Below are positions 33,852 to 43,368 of a stretch of DNA of 64,000 nt, piece after piece. The stretch is from Propionibacteriaceae bacterium (GTDB lineage: Bacteria > Actinomycetota > Actinomycetes > Propionibacteriales > Propionibacteriaceae). Positions within the stretch are counted from its first letter, which is position 1, and the number at the start of each line of letters is the position of its first letter. The notes under the pieces were generated by a model. It ran no database searches, was not told the origin of the DNA, and worked only from the letters and a program-made list of their open reading frames with translations. The DNA lies in the NCBI GenBank assembly GCA_030532575.1, contig JAUNKV010000007.1, forward strand, positions 29,534-93,533. Reading direction: 5' to 3'. The translations under genes were made by a program, and so were the position numbers.

Positions 33852-35909
33852 TCACGACGGGATGTCGCGTTCGATCTCCTCCAGCCACACCTGCGCTGTG
33901 ACATCCGAGGGCATCCGCCAGTCCCCGCGCGGCGACAGCGAACCACCGGAGACCACTTTCGGGCCATTGGGCAGGGCGCTGCGCTTGAACTGGTTGGTGG
34001 CGAAGCGCCGCACGAAGACCTGCAGCCAATGCCGGATCGTCGCCAGGTCGTAGGCGTGCCGATCCGCCCCCTCCAGGCCTGCGGGCCAGTCCCCGACGGT
34101 GACATCCCGCCATGCCTGGTGGGCCAGGTAGGCGATCCTGCGGGGCCGCATCCCGTGGCGCAGCAGGTGGTACAGGGTGAAGTCCTGCAGCTCGTAGGGG
34201 CCGATCGTGGCCTCCGTGGACTGTGGGACCTCGCCGGGGCGGGTCGGGATGAGTTCGGGGCTGATCTCGGTGTCGAGCACCGAGGCCAGGACCCGGCCCA
34301 CCTGCTCGTCGAACTGGCCCGACGAGATCACCCATCGGATCAGGTGCTGGATCAGGGTCTTCGGCACCCCGGCGTTGACCCCGTAGTGGCTCATCTGGTC
34401 GCCCACCCCGTAGGTGCACCAGCCGAGCGCCAGCTCCGACATGTCCCCGGTGCCGACGACGATCCCGCCCAGATGGTTGGCGGCTCGGAACAGGAAGTCG
34501 TAGCGGATGCCTGCCTGGACGTTTTCGAAGGTGATGTCGTAGGTGTCCTGGCCCTCGGCGTAGGGGTGCCCCAGATCGGCCAGCATCTGCGTGGCCATCG
34601 GGCGGATGTCGACGACCTCGAAGGTCACCCCCAGCGCCTCGGACAGGGCCTGGGCGTTGCTCCGGGTGTGCTCGGTGGTGGCGAAGCCCGGCATCGTCCA
34701 GGCCAGGATGTGGGTGCGGGGCAGCCCCAGCCGGTCGCAGGCCTTCGCCGCGACGATGAGGGCGTGGGTGGAGTCCAACCCGCCGGAGACCCCGATGCAG
34801 AGCTTCGGGGCGCGGGTCGGGTCCCCGCCGCCGATGGCGAGCATCCGTCGCTCCAGGCCTGAGACCTGGATGTTGTAGCCCTCGTAGCAGTCCTGCTCCA
34901 GCTGGGCCGGGTCGTTCGGGACGAAGGGGAACCGGTCCAGGGCGCGCCGCAGTCCGAGGTCCCCGCCGGGCGGGCAGAACTCGAACTCGACGGTGGTGAA
35001 GTAGGGGTCGCGGCGCAGCCGGTTGTCGTCGAAGGAGCCCTGCCGCATCCGCTCCTGCCGGATGCGCTCCAGGTCCACGTCCGCGACGGTGAGCTGCCCT
35101 TGGTGCGGGAAGCGTTCCCCCTCGGCGAGCAGCGTCCCCAGCTCATGGATCATGGTGTGTCCGTCCCAGGCCAGATCGGTGGTGGACTCCCCGAACATCG
35201 CTGCGGCGTACACGTAGGCCCCCAAGCAGCGCTTGGAGGTGGCGGCGGCCAAGCCTCGCCGGTCGTTGGCCCGGCCGATGGTGATGGGGGAGGCCGAGAG
35301 GTTCAGCGTCACCGTCGCTCCCGCCAGAGCCGCCTCATGGCTGGGTGGGATCGGTACCCACAGGTCCTCGCAGAGCTCGACGTGAACCCTCAGCCCCGGC
35401 ACATCCGTGGCGGAGAAGATCAGCTCGGGGTCGAAGAGGATCGGCTCATCGCTCCACCGGGGCACGACCAGCGGGTCGCTCGTCAGGTGTGCTCCTGAGG
35501 CGAAGTGTCGCTTCTCGTAGAACTCCCGGTAGTTCGGCAGGTGGAGCTTCGGCACCACACCCAGCACCTGACCCCGGTGGATCACCACTGCGCAGTTGTA
35601 CAGCCGGTTGCCGTGGTGCACGGGCGCACCGACGGCGAACAGCGGTTTCAGCTCCGCGGTCTCGGCGGCGATCCGCGCGATCGAGTCGATCACCGCGTCG
35701 AGCAGTGAGTCGTTCAGCAGCAGGTCGTCGATGGCGTAGCCGCTGACCGACAGCTCAGGGAACACCAGGACCGCAACCCCTTCGGCGTCGGCCCGGCGCA
35801 CCATCTCGACGATGCGCTCCGCGTTCGTGGCAGGATCGAAGTCGGCCACGGGCAGCGTCGCGGCGGCCACCCGGGCGAACCCCTGGGCGTAGAGGTTGAA
35901 GAAGTCCAT
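33852..35909 (-). CDS. nadE: Glutamine-dependent NAD+ synthetase
   Basis: The 685-residue enzyme joins an N-terminal nitrilase-fold glutaminase (about residues 10-290, with VFPELSVSGYAIDDL, KLHLPNYREFYEKR and HVELCEDLW) to a C-terminal ATP-pyrophosphatase synthetase (GVSGGLDSTHALIVA, LGWCTYGVGDQMSHYGVNAGVPKT in part). It amidates nicotinate adenine dinucleotide using glutamine-derived ammonia. TAGTCT lies 6 nt before ATG 35909, with no Shine-Dalgarno. It is divergent from glmS across an 84-bp gap, and upstream of coaA. Confidence 0.96.
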   Translation of the reverse strand: MDFFNLYAQGFARVAAATLPVADFDPATNAERIVEMVRRADAEGVAVLVFPELSVSGYAIDDLLLNDSLLDAVIDSIARIAAETAELKPLFAVGAPVHHGNRLYNCAVVIHRGQVLGVVPKLHLPNYREFYEKRHFASGAHLTSDPLVVPRWSDEPILFDPELIFSATDVPGLRVHVELCEDLWVPIPPSHEAALAGATVTLNLSASPITIGRANDRRGLAAATSKRCLGAYVYAAAMFGESTTDLAWDGHTMIHELGTLLAEGERFPHQGQLTVADVDLERIRQERMRQGSFDDNRLRRDPYFTTVEFEFCPPGGDLGLRRALDRFPFVPNDPAQLEQDCYEGYNIQVSGLERRMLAIGGGDPTRAPKLCIGVSGGLDSTHALIVAAKACDRLGLPRTHILAWTMPGFATTEHTRSNAQALSEALGVTFEVVDIRPMATQMLADLGHPYAEGQDTYDITFENVQAGIRYDFLFRAANHLGGIVVGTGDMSELALGWCTYGVGDQMSHYGVNAGVPKTLIQHLIRWVISSGQFDEQVGRVLASVLDTEISPELIPTRPGEVPQSTEATIGPYELQDFTLYHLLRHGMRPRRIAYLAHQAWRDVTVGDWPAGLEGADRHAYDLATIRHWLQVFVRRFATNQFKRSALPNGPKVVSGGSLSPRGDWRMPSDVTAQVWLEEIERDIPS

Positions 35910-35915
35910 GAGCCG

Positions 35916-35921
35916 AGACTA
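35916..35921 (-). promoter_or_regulatory. -10 hexamer TAGTCT, leaderless nadE
   Basis: On the minus strand TAGTCT is 6 nt before ATG 35909. Confidence 0.5.
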
Positions 35922-35979
35922 TCCCCACACCTTGTTTTTTGACGCGCCCAGAGTTGTCAAGAAGTGCGCAGGGATGATG

Positions 35980-35985
35980 TACAGT
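35980..35985 (+). promoter_or_regulatory. -10 hexamer TACAGT, leaderless glmS
   Basis: TACAGT lies 8 nt before GTG 35994, and no Shine-Dalgarno is present. TTGTCA at 35954-35959 could be the -35, at a long 20-bp spacing. Confidence 0.5.
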
Positions 35986-35993
35986 TTCTCCTC

Positions 35994-37823
35994 GTGTGTG
36001 GAATCGTTGGATACCTGGGAAGCCGCGACGGGCGGCAGATCGTTGTCGATGGGCTTCGTCGGCTCGAGTACCGCGGCTACGACTCGGCGGGGATCGCCGT
36101 TGTGGCCGACGGCGAGTTGAGGCACGCCAAGAAGGAGGGCAAGATCGCCAACCTCGTGGCTGCGATGGAGGCCGATCCGCTGCCCCACTCCGGCACCGCC
36201 ATCGGGCACACCCGGTGGGCCACCCACGGTGCACCCACCGATGCGAACTCGCACCCCCACCTGGCCGGGCGTGTGGCCGTCGTCCACAACGGGATCATCG
36301 AGAACCACGCCGCGCTCAGGGCTGACCTGGCGGCCTCCTTCTCCTCCGAGACCGATTCCGAGGTCGCCGCCCACCTGCTGGACCGGGAACTTGCTCGAGG
36401 AGCTGACCTGGTGGCGGCGATGCGCGCAGTGGTCAAGCAGCTGGAGGGGACCTTCACCCTGGTCGCGGTCGACTGCCAGGACCCGGAGCGGATCGTCGCG
36501 GCCCGCCGCAACTCCCCCCTCGTGGTGGGCATCGGCGACGGCGAGTACTTCCTGGCCTCCGACGTCTCGGCCTTCATCGAGCACACCCGCGACGCCGTGG
36601 AGCTCGGCCAGGACCAGATCGTGGAGCTGACCCGCGACGGTGTGAATGTCACCGATTTCGACGGTGCACCGGCCAGCACCCGTGCCTTCCATGTGGACTG
36701 GGACCTCACGGCTGCCCAGAAGCAGGGCTACGACTGGTTCATGCGCAAGGAGATCTTCGAGCAGCCGAAGGCCGTGGCCGACACCCTGCTGGGCCGCACC
36801 AATGAGCGCGGCGAGATCGTCCTGGACGAACTCCACATCAGCCCGGAGGAGCTGAGGCGGGTCAACAAGATCGTCATCGTGGCCTGCGGCACCGCCTTCT
36901 ACGCCGGGCTGGTGGCCAAGTACGCCATCGAGCACTGGACCCGCATCCCCTGCGAGGTGGAGCTGGCCAGCGAGTTCCGCTACCGCGACCCGATCATCGA
37001 CCCGATGACCCTGGTGGTGACCATCTCCCAGTCGGGGGAGACCGCCGACACGCTCATGGCCATCCGGCACGCCCGCGAGCAGCACGCCAAGGTCGTCGCG
37101 ATCTGCAACACCAACGGGGCCACCATCCCGCGCGAGTCCGATGCGGTGATCTACACCCATGCGGGTCCCGAGATCGGGGTTGCCTCCACCAAGGGGTTCA
37201 CCACCCAGCTCATCGCCTGCTACCTGCTGGGGCTGTTCCTGGCCCAGGTGCGCGGCATGAAGTACGCCGACGAGATTCGCACCATCCTCGACGAGCTGCA
37301 GCGGATGCCGGAGGAGATGCAGCGCATCCTCGACGCCCAGCAGCAGATCCTCGACCTGGCCGGGGAGCTGAAGGACGAGCCCTCCATCCTGTTCCTCGGG
37401 CGTCACGTCGGCTACCCCGTCGCCCTGGAGGGGGCGCTGAAGCTGAAGGAGCTGGCCTACATCCACGCCGAGGGGTTCGCCGCCGGGGAGCTCAAGCACG
37501 GCCCCATCGCGCTGGTCTCCCCGGGGCTGCCGATGTTCGTCGTGGTGCCACCGCACAGCCGAGATCAGCTGCGCGACAAGGTGATCTCCAACATCGCGGA
37601 GGTCCGGGCCAGGGGGGCGCGCACCATCGTGCTGGCCGAGGCCGACGACGACCAGGCACGCCGCCTGGCCGATGTCTTCATCGCGCTGCCCCGGGTCTCG
37701 ACGCTGATCCAGCCGCTGCTGGCGATCCTGCCACTGCAGCTGTTCGCCTGCGAGGTCGCCACCCAGCGCGGCTACGACGTGGACCAGCCGAGGAACCTGG
37801 CCAAGTCCGTCACGGTGGAGTGA
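35994..37823 (+). CDS. glmS: Glutamine-fructose-6-phosphate aminotransferase (isomerising) GlmS
   Basis: GlmS makes glucosamine-6-phosphate from fructose-6-phosphate and glutamine, the entry to UDP-GlcNAc and peptidoglycan. The 609-residue protein begins with the catalytic N-terminal cysteine (Cys2 of MCGIVGYLG), followed by GYDSAGIAV, HTRWATHGAPT, then two SIS sugar-isomerase domains (VACGTAFYAG, SQSGETADTL, the ASTKGFTTQ serine) and the C-terminal PRNLAKSVTVE. GTG 35994 was chosen because Cys must follow the initiator. No glmS ribozyme is present in the short leader. Confidence 0.97.
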   Translation: MCGIVGYLGSRDGRQIVVDGLRRLEYRGYDSAGIAVVADGELRHAKKEGKIANLVAAMEADPLPHSGTAIGHTRWATHGAPTDANSHPHLAGRVAVVHNGIIENHAALRADLAASFSSETDSEVAAHLLDRELARGADLVAAMRAVVKQLEGTFTLVAVDCQDPERIVAARRNSPLVVGIGDGEYFLASDVSAFIEHTRDAVELGQDQIVELTRDGVNVTDFDGAPASTRAFHVDWDLTAAQKQGYDWFMRKEIFEQPKAVADTLLGRTNERGEIVLDELHISPEELRRVNKIVIVACGTAFYAGLVAKYAIEHWTRIPCEVELASEFRYRDPIIDPMTLVVTISQSGETADTLMAIRHAREQHAKVVAICNTNGATIPRESDAVIYTHAGPEIGVASTKGFTTQLIACYLLGLFLAQVRGMKYADEIRTILDELQRMPEEMQRILDAQQQILDLAGELKDEPSILFLGRHVGYPVALEGALKLKELAYIHAEGFAAGELKHGPIALVSPGLPMFVVVPPHSRDQLRDKVISNIAEVRARGARTIVLAEADDDQARRLADVFIALPRVSTLIQPLLAILPLQLFACEVATQRGYDVDQPRNLAKSVTVE

Positions 37824-37849
37824 ACCCCCGGGGGCGGTGCCAGGCTCGA

Positions 37850-37855
37850 TAGTCT
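37850..37855 (+). promoter_or_regulatory. -10 hexamer TAGTCT, leaderless acpS
   Basis: TAGTCT lies 6 nt before ATG 37862. Confidence 0.5.
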
Positions 37856-37861
37856 GGGGCG

Positions 37862-38212
37862 ATGATCGTCGGTATTGGCACGGACCTGTGCGTCATCGAG
37901 CGGTTCCAGGCGATGCTGGAGCGTCGACCGCAGGTGGCTGAGCGGCTGCTCACACCCCGGGAACGGGAGCTGTCCGTGCAGTCCCAGGCGGCACGGTTCG
38001 CGGCGAAGGAGGCCTTGGCCAAGGCCCTGGGCAGCCCCGGCGGCCTGCGGTGGCTGGACGCCGAGGTGGTCAAGGACCCGGCCGGGGCGCCCGGCTTCGT
38101 CGTGAGCGGCACCGTCGCTGAGCGGGTCGCAGCGCTGGGCATCACCCGGATTCACCTCAGCCTCTCCCACGACGGCGGATTCACCACCGCAATGGTGGTG
38201 TGCGAGGCGTGA
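37862..38212 (+). CDS. acpS: Holo-[acyl-carrier-protein] synthase AcpS
   Basis: AcpS transfers the phosphopantetheine arm from CoA to acyl carrier protein. The 116-residue protein has the metal ligands Asp8 in GIGTDLCVIERF and Glu50 in RFAAKEALAKALG, plus HLSLSHDGGFTTAMV at the end. Its stop overlaps the hydrate dehydratase start (GTGA). Together with coaA, it connects CoA supply to fatty acid synthesis. Confidence 0.95.
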   Translation: MIVGIGTDLCVIERFQAMLERRPQVAERLLTPRERELSVQSQAARFAAKEALAKALGSPGGLRWLDAEVVKDPAGAPGFVVSGTVAERVAALGITRIHLSLSHDGGFTTAMVVCEA

Positions 38213-39009
38213 CCAGCTCCTTCACCGTCGCCGATCTTGCGGCCTGCTGGCCGGTGCCCGGAGCTCAGGACCACAAGTACACCCGGGGAGTGGTGGGGAT
38301 CGACGCCGGGTCGGCCCGCTACCCGGGAGCCGCGTTGCTCGCCGTCGCTGGAGCCCTGGGATCGGGGCCGGGCATGGTCCGCTACCTCGGATCGGCTCCG
38401 GGTGAGTTGGTCATCAGCCGTCACCCCAGCGTCGTGCTGGCCGATGGGCAGGTCCAGGCCCTGGTGTTGGGTCCGGGCTGGGGGCCGCGCCAGGACGTCG
38501 CGGAGCGCCTGGAGGCAGGGTTTGCGCGGCAGGTGCCGCTGGTGCTGGACGCCGAGGCGCTGCGCCAGCTGCCCTTGCCACTGCCCGAGGGCTGCCTGCT
38601 CACCCCACACGCCGGGGAGCTGGCGGCCCTGCTCGGGATCGCCCGCCGCCAGGTGGAGGCTGACCCGGTGGCGGCGGCCCTTCAGGCGGCCACCGGTTTT
38701 CAGGCGACGGTGCTGGTCAAGGGAAGCCGTCAAGCGGTTGCCACCCCGGGAGGGCAGGTGCGGCTGGCGCTGCCCGGACCAGCCTGGAGTGCACAGGCCG
38801 GGTCCGGTGACGTGCTGGCCGGGGTGTGCGGGACGCTGCTTGCGGCAGGACTTCCGGCTGACCTCGCGGCCTTGGCGGCAGCCAGCCTGCAGGCCCTGAC
38901 CGCCACCCGTTTCCCCGGGCCCTGGCCCCCTGACGTGCAGGCGGCGCGTTTCCCCGGCGTGATCGCCGAGCTGGTCAGCCAGGCTGGGGTGTCAGGGAGC
39001 TGCGCCTGA
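38209..39009 (+). CDS. ADP-dependent NAD(P)H-hydrate dehydratase (NnrD-type)
   Basis: This enzyme repairs hydrated NAD(P)H by ADP-driven dehydration. The 266-residue ribokinase-like protein has the family motif [15 protein letters not shown] near the C terminus, [12 protein letters not shown], and [13 protein letters not shown]. In many bacteria it is fused to the NnrE epimerase; here only the dehydratase half is present and no epimerase is nearby. GTG 38209 overlaps the acpS stop; GTG 38200 is possible. Its end overlaps by 35 bp the end of the convergent glycosyltransferase gene. Confidence 0.88.
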   Translation: MTSSFTVADLAACWPVPGAQDHKYTRGVVGIDAGSARYPGAALLAVAGALGSGPGMVRYLGSAPGELVISRHPSVVLADGQVQALVLGPGWGPRQDVAERLEAGFARQVPLVLDAEALRQLPLPLPEGCLLTPHAGELAALLGIARRQVEADPVAAALQAATGFQATVLVKGSRQAVATPGGQVRLALPGPAWSAQAGSGDVLAGVCGTLLAAGLPADLAALAAASLQALTATRFPGPWPPDVQAARFPGVIAELVSQAGVSGSCA

Positions 39010-40120
39010 CCGACAGCCTGATGGCCTCGGCGTAGTGGCCCATGAGCTCACTGCAGGTGCTGTGCCAGCTGCGATCCAGGATCGATTCCCGGGCGGCGAC
39101 GGCGAAGGCGACGCGCTTCACGTCGTCGCCCACCAGATCAGCAACCTGGGCGCGCAGCTGACCGAGCTGCCCCGGCTCGTACAGCCAGCCGGTGCGTGAC
39201 GGGTCGATCAGATCGACAGGCCCGCCCTTGCGGGGAGCGATGACCGGCAGCCCAGAGGCCTTGGCCTCCTGGATGGCCTGGCAGAAGGTCTCCATCTCGC
39301 CGGTGTGGACGAACAGGTCCAGCGAGGCCATCGTCCGGGCCAGCTCCTCGCCGCCCTGCTGCCCCAGGAAGACCGCCTCGGGGAGCAGCTGCTGCAGGGA
39401 TGCGCGCTCCGGGCCGTCGCCGATGATGACCAACCGGGTTCCCGGGAGGCCAGTCAACGCCACCAGATCCTCAGCCTGTTTCTCGACGGCGAGGCGTCCC
39501 ATGAAACCGATGAGTTTCTCTCCGTTCGGGGCAAGTCTGCGGCGCAACCCCCAGTGGCGTTTGGCCGGGGTGAACCTGTCCGAGTCCACGCCGCGCCCCC
39601 ACAGCTTGACCCGGGGCACCCCGTGATCGATGAGCTGTTGCCGGGCGTAGGTGGAGGGTGCCAGGGTGGTCGTTGCCAGGGAGTGCACCTGCGTGACGTG
39701 GTGCCACAACAGCGCCTCGGCCTGTGGAAAGCCGTAGCGCGCGGCGTAGGAGGGCACCTCGGTCTGGTAGATCGCCACCATGGGGATGCCCAGCCTGGCC
39801 GCCGCCGATGCGCCTTTGAAGCCGACGAGGAAGGGGGCCGCCAGGTGCACCACGTCGGGGTTGAAGCGGGTGAGGATGCGCTCCACGGTGAGTGAGCGGG
39901 TGGTCACCACCCGCACCGTGTCGTAGCCGGGCAGCCCGATGGAGGGCACCTGTTCGACGCGGAATCCGGCGTATCGGCGCGGCACCCGGCGGCTGTCCGA
40001 GGGTGCGATGACCAGGGCCTCGTGCCCTTGGCTGCGGAGGTGCTCCAGGACCCGCAGCACGGAATTGGTCACCCCATTGACCTGCGGTAGGAAGGACTCC
40101 GCAATCACGACGATGCGCAC
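38975..40120 (-). CDS. Glycosyltransferase family 4, probable alpha-mannosyltransferase
   Basis: The 381-residue GT-B enzyme opens with the donor-independent fold segment [20 protein letters not shown] and [20 protein letters not shown], then the nucleotide-sugar binding half ([28 protein letters not shown]). The EX7E retaining motif is ETFCQAIQE. It closely resembles actinobacterial MgtA/PimB-type GDP-mannose-dependent mannosyltransferases that build glycolipids. GTG 40120 follows TAGACT by 6 nt (minus strand). It is a single gene, divergent from the helicase; its acceptor lipid is inferred. Confidence 0.85.
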   Translation of the reverse strand: MRIVVIAESFLPQVNGVTNSVLRVLEHLRSQGHEALVIAPSDSRRVPRRYAGFRVEQVPSIGLPGYDTVRVVTTRSLTVERILTRFNPDVVHLAAPFLVGFKGASAAARLGIPMVAIYQTEVPSYAARYGFPQAEALLWHHVTQVHSLATTTLAPSTYARQQLIDHGVPRVKLWGRGVDSDRFTPAKRHWGLRRRLAPNGEKLIGFMGRLAVEKQAEDLVALTGLPGTRLVIIGDGPERASLQQLLPEAVFLGQQGGEELARTMASLDLFVHTGEMETFCQAIQEAKASGLPVIAPRKGGPVDLIDPSRTGWLYEPGQLGQLRAQVADLVGDDVKRVAFAVAARESILDRSWHSTCSELMGHYAEAIRLSVRRSSLTPQPG

Positions 40121-40126
40121 GTGGCC

Positions 40127-40132
40127 AGTCTA
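40127..40132 (-). promoter_or_regulatory. -10 hexamer TAGACT, leaderless glycosyltransferase gene
   Basis: On the minus strand TAGACT is 6 nt before GTG 40120, supporting that start. Confidence 0.5.
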
Positions 40133-40190
40133 ACCGGGGATGGGTCACGGCCCCGGACGTGCGATTCTCGCCGTGGCGTCGGATATGGAG

Positions 40191-40371
40191 TACAGTGGAC
40201 CACTGGCCTTTCAGGCCTTACGAAATACTGACCTGCCGGATTCTCCGGCGGTGAGCGCCCAGATGGGCGCCGTGGCCGTCTTGTGTATGCGTGAGATATG
40301 GGACGAGACGCGCCGCACCCCCGCGCACGACCGTTGCCGGGGCCGAGACGAGTACCACTCAAGGAATGTTC
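40191..40371 (+). promoter_or_regulatory. Structured 5' leader of the DEAD-box helicase gene
   Basis: TACAGT at 40191-40196 is a candidate -10, giving a leader of about 170 nt. Three hairpins follow in series: GGCCT/AGGCC (40206-40218), GCCGGA/TCCGGC (40235-40249) and GCGCCC/GGGCGC with loop AGAT (40255-40270). Long leaders of RNA helicase genes often control them by temperature or autoregulation; this is inference. Confidence 0.5.
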
Positions 40372-42447
40372 ATGGCCATGCATGGCAGGAAGCCGAAGTC
40401 CTTCAAGGCTGATGGCACCCCGAAGAAACGTTGGAGCGCTGCCGAACGGGCGGCCAAGGGACGGGGGCCCCGCAAGTCGGGTGGGGTCCGCCACCCGGAG
40501 CGGGAGCAGTTCCCGCGTAGGGCGGACCGCGACTTCGAGCCCCGCGACGAGCGCGGATACCAGCGTCGCGACGACCGGGACTTCCGGTCTCGTGAGGATC
40601 GCGATTTCCGGCCGCGTGAGGATCGCTACTTCCGCCGCGATGATCGCTACGGCCGCAGGGACCGCGACAATCGGTCGCGTGATGAGCGCTTCGAGCGCCG
40701 CGATGACCGCTACGGCCGCCGGGACGAGCGTTTTGAACGTCGCGATGACAGGTATGGCCGTCGTGATGACCGCTACGAGCGCCGGGATGATCGACGCTTC
40801 AGCCGCCGCGACGACCGGGACCGCCGCGACGAGCGCGGATACCAGCGTCGCGACGATCGGGACTTCCGGTCTCGTGAGGATCGCGATTTCCGCCGGGAGG
40901 ATCGCTACGGCCGCCGGGATCGCGACAACTGGTCGCGTGATGACCGCTTCGAGCAGCGGGGTGAGCGGCGTGACCAGGGGCGTCGCGGTGGCCCCCGGCA
41001 GGACCGTTCCCGAGGTTTTCGCTCCTTCCAGGATCAGCCACGCCATCACCACCACGACCGCCGTCGCGATGACCACCGCCACGAGACCGCCGAGGTGGGG
41101 CAGGACCAGATGAGCTGGGAGGCCACCGCCGTGGAGGTGGAGGTCACCGCCGAGGACGAGCGCTCCGGTTTCGCCGAGCTCGGGGTGGCCACCCCGATGG
41201 TCGCTGCCTTGGCCGCGCAGGGGATCACCGAACCCTTCCCGATCCAGCGGGCCACCATCGCCGATGCCATCGCCGGGCGTGACGTGCTGGGGCGTGGCCG
41301 CACCGGCTCCGGCAAGACCCTGGCCTTCGGGCTGCCGCTGCTGACCCGTCTGGCTGCGGGCGATGCCACCGGCACGCCCCGCGCCGTCATCCTCACCCCC
41401 ACCCGCGAGCTGGCCCTGCAGATCGCAGACAACCTCTCGCCGCTGGCAGCCGTGATGGGCCTGGACCTCTACCTGGTGGCAGGTGGCATGGCCTACGGCC
41501 CCCAGATCAAGGCCTTCCAGCGCGGCGTCGACGTGGTGGTGGCCACGCCGGGCCGCCTCATCGACCTGCTGGAGCAGGGCGCGGTGGATCTCAGCCAGGT
41601 GGAGGTCGCGGTCCTCGACGAGGCCGACCACATGAGTGATCTGGGCTTCCTGCCCGATGTCACCACGATCCTCGACGCGGTTCCCGAGGGTGGGCAACGA
41701 CTGCTGTTCTCCGCCACCCTCGACGGCGCGGTGGACAAGCTGGTGCGCCGCTACCTGGCCGATCCGGTCACCCACGAGGTGGACTCGGGTCGCGCCTCGG
41801 TGACCACGATGACCCACCACGTGCTGCATCTGGCCCCGCACCACAAGAACCAGATCACCGCCGAGATCGCCAACCGTGACGGCAAGACCGTGATCTTCGC
41901 CCGCACCCAGATGGGGGCCGACCGGATCGCCGGACAGCTCCGCCAGGCCGGGGTGCTGGCGGGTGCCCTCCACGGTGGGCTCACCCAGGGGGCCAGGGCC
42001 CGCATCCTCGCCGCCTTCAAGAACGGCGAGGTGCCGGTGCTGGTGGCCACCGATGTGGCTGCGCGCGGCATCCACGTCGATGACGTCTCCCTGGTGCTCC
42101 AGGTTGATCCGCCCAAGACCCACAAGGACTACCTGCACCGGGCCGGTCGAACCGCCCGGGCCGGGGAGGCCGGTGCCGTGGTGAGCATCGTGCTGCCGCA
42201 CCAGCGCAAGCTGATGCGTCGCCTCGTCGGTCAGGCCGGGGTGAACACCAGGCCGCTGGAGGTGGCCCCCGGCAGTGACGAGCTGAAGCAGGCCACCGGG
42301 GCCAAGGAGTGCCTGGCGGCACCCATCGAGGAGGCCGAGTACCTGGCCCTCATCGCGCCCAAGCCGCAGCAGCGCCGTCGTCCCCACGGGGGTGGTCGTC
42401 GCCGAGGCGGGTTCCGTGGCGGGCGCGGACGCCGTAACTGGGAGTAG
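40372..42447 (+). CDS. DEAD-box ATP-dependent RNA helicase with long N-terminal Arg/Asp repeat region
   Basis: The 691-residue helicase has three parts. Residues 45-245 are low complexity, dominated by RRDDR, RFERRDDRYGRR and similar repeats. The core (about 275-640) has the Q motif, GRTGSGKT, PTRELA, VLDEADHMSDLGF, FSATL, VLVATDVAARGIHV and HRAGRTARAG. A Gly/Arg tail (GGFRGGRGRR) closes the protein. DEAD helicases unwind RNA in ribosome assembly, decay and cold adaptation; the charged tails probably bind RNA or drive condensates. ATG 40372 has AAGGA at 6-nt spacing. DNA from 40543-40609 recurs almost identically at 40825-40891, showing how the repeat region grew. Confidence 0.93.
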   Translation: MAMHGRKPKSFKADGTPKKRWSAAERAAKGRGPRKSGGVRHPEREQFPRRADRDFEPRDERGYQRRDDRDFRSREDRDFRPREDRYFRRDDRYGRRDRDNRSRDERFERRDDRYGRRDERFERRDDRYGRRDDRYERRDDRRFSRRDDRDRRDERGYQRRDDRDFRSREDRDFRREDRYGRRDRDNWSRDDRFEQRGERRDQGRRGGPRQDRSRGFRSFQDQPRHHHHDRRRDDHRHETAEVGQDQMSWEATAVEVEVTAEDERSGFAELGVATPMVAALAAQGITEPFPIQRATIADAIAGRDVLGRGRTGSGKTLAFGLPLLTRLAAGDATGTPRAVILTPTRELALQIADNLSPLAAVMGLDLYLVAGGMAYGPQIKAFQRGVDVVVATPGRLIDLLEQGAVDLSQVEVAVLDEADHMSDLGFLPDVTTILDAVPEGGQRLLFSATLDGAVDKLVRRYLADPVTHEVDSGRASVTTMTHHVLHLAPHHKNQITAEIANRDGKTVIFARTQMGADRIAGQLRQAGVLAGALHGGLTQGARARILAAFKNGEVPVLVATDVAARGIHVDDVSLVLQVDPPKTHKDYLHRAGRTARAGEAGAVVSIVLPHQRKLMRRLVGQAGVNTRPLEVAPGSDELKQATGAKECLAAPIEEAEYLALIAPKPQQRRRPHGGGRRRGGFRGGRGRRNWE

Positions 42448-42450
42448 GAT
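42445..42450 (+). promoter_or_regulatory. -10 hexamer TAGGAT before the GNAT-TsaE gene
   Basis: TAGGAT overlaps the helicase stop codon and lies 9 nt before ATG 42460. Confidence 0.4.
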
Positions 42451-42459
42451 TTTCCGGTC

Positions 42460-43368
42460 ATGCATGAGCCCATCCAGGTGCGCGTGGCCACCGACGCGGA
42501 CGCCCCCGCGATGCTCCAGGTGGCACACACCGCCTTTGCCGCCCGCCGTGCCGTCACCCCGCCTCCGGCGGCGCTGGCGGACACCCTCGATGACGTGCGC
42601 GCGGCCCTGGCCGAGGGCTGGGGGGTGTGCGCGCTGGTCGATGACCGGGTCGTCGGCTGTCTGTTGATCGCGCGTGACGCCGATGTGGCCAGGCTGCGGC
42701 GCGTCGCGGTGCTGCCCGAGGCGGCCGGTCGGGGCGTGGCCAAGCAGCTGGTGGCCGGGGCGATGTCCTTGGCCGCCGATGCCGGGCTGGCCCGGGTGGA
42801 GCTGGCCTGCCGCCGCGAGTTCCCGGAGCTGGCCCAGTGGTGGCACGCCCACGGTTTCGTCACCGTCGGCGAATCGGGTCACGAGTGGATTCTGGGCCGC
42901 GACCTGCCGGTCGTGGTGGATGTGCCCGACGCCTGGGCGATGCAGGAGCTCGGGGCCCGGCTGGCCGGGCTGCTGCGCGCAGGGGATGTGGTGATCGCCA
43001 CCGGGGACCTCGGGGCAGGCAAGACCACCCTGACCCAGGGCATCGGTCGAGGACTGCAGGTGAAGGGGCCGGTGATCTCCCCGACCTTCGTCATCTCCCG
43101 CATCCACCACAGCCTGGGTGAAGGCCCGGACCTGGTCCACGTCGATGCCTACCGGATGGGCAGCGCGGGCGAGCTGGCCGACATCGACCTCGATGCGACG
43201 CTGCCCGGTGCCGTCACGCTCGTCGAGTGGGGCGAGGGACTGGCGGAGTGGCTCTCGGAGGACCGGCTGGAGATCGACATCGACCGGAGCTGTGACCCGC
43301 GCCGGGTCACCCTCACCGGCGTCGGCCCACGCTGGGCCGGAGCCCTGGAGAGTTTGAGGAGATCATGA
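42460..43368 (+). CDS. tsaE: GNAT acetyltransferase fused to TsaE (t6A biosynthesis ATPase)
   Basis: The 302-residue protein joins an N-terminal GNAT domain (about residues 5-148, with RLRRVAVLPEAAGRGVAKQLV as the acetyl-CoA loop) to a TsaE ATPase (about 155-300). TsaE shows GDLGAGKTTLTQGIGRGL (Walker A, from residue 182), SPTFVI, HVDAYR and LVEWGEG. TsaE supports the TsaB-TsaD complex that makes N6-threonylcarbamoyladenosine (t6A37) in tRNA. The next genes are tsaB, rimI and tsaD, all joined by 4-bp overlaps. What the GNAT half acetylates is unknown; a separate RimI follows in the same operon. Confidence 0.92.
   Translation: MHEPIQVRVATDADAPAMLQVAHTAFAARRAVTPPPAALADTLDDVRAALAEGWGVCALVDDRVVGCLLIARDADVARLRRVAVLPEAAGRGVAKQLVAGAMSLAADAGLARVELACRREFPELAQWWHAHGFVTVGESGHEWILGRDLPVVVDVPDAWAMQELGARLAGLLRAGDVVIATGDLGAGKTTLTQGIGRGLQVKGPVISPTFVISRIHHSLGEGPDLVHVDAYRMGSAGELADIDLDATLPGAVTLVEWGEGLAEWLSEDRLEIDIDRSCDPRRVTLTGVGPRWAGALESLRRS

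Noticed and set aside
40540..40960. A possible CRISPR-like tandem array
   Set aside because: The repeats are in frame within the helicase gene, have no unique spacers of constant length, and encode the RRDDR region.
40105..43140. A 1011-codon open frame antisense to the helicase and t6A genes
   Set aside because: It mirrors the helicase codons, including its repeats, and has no recognisable domain.
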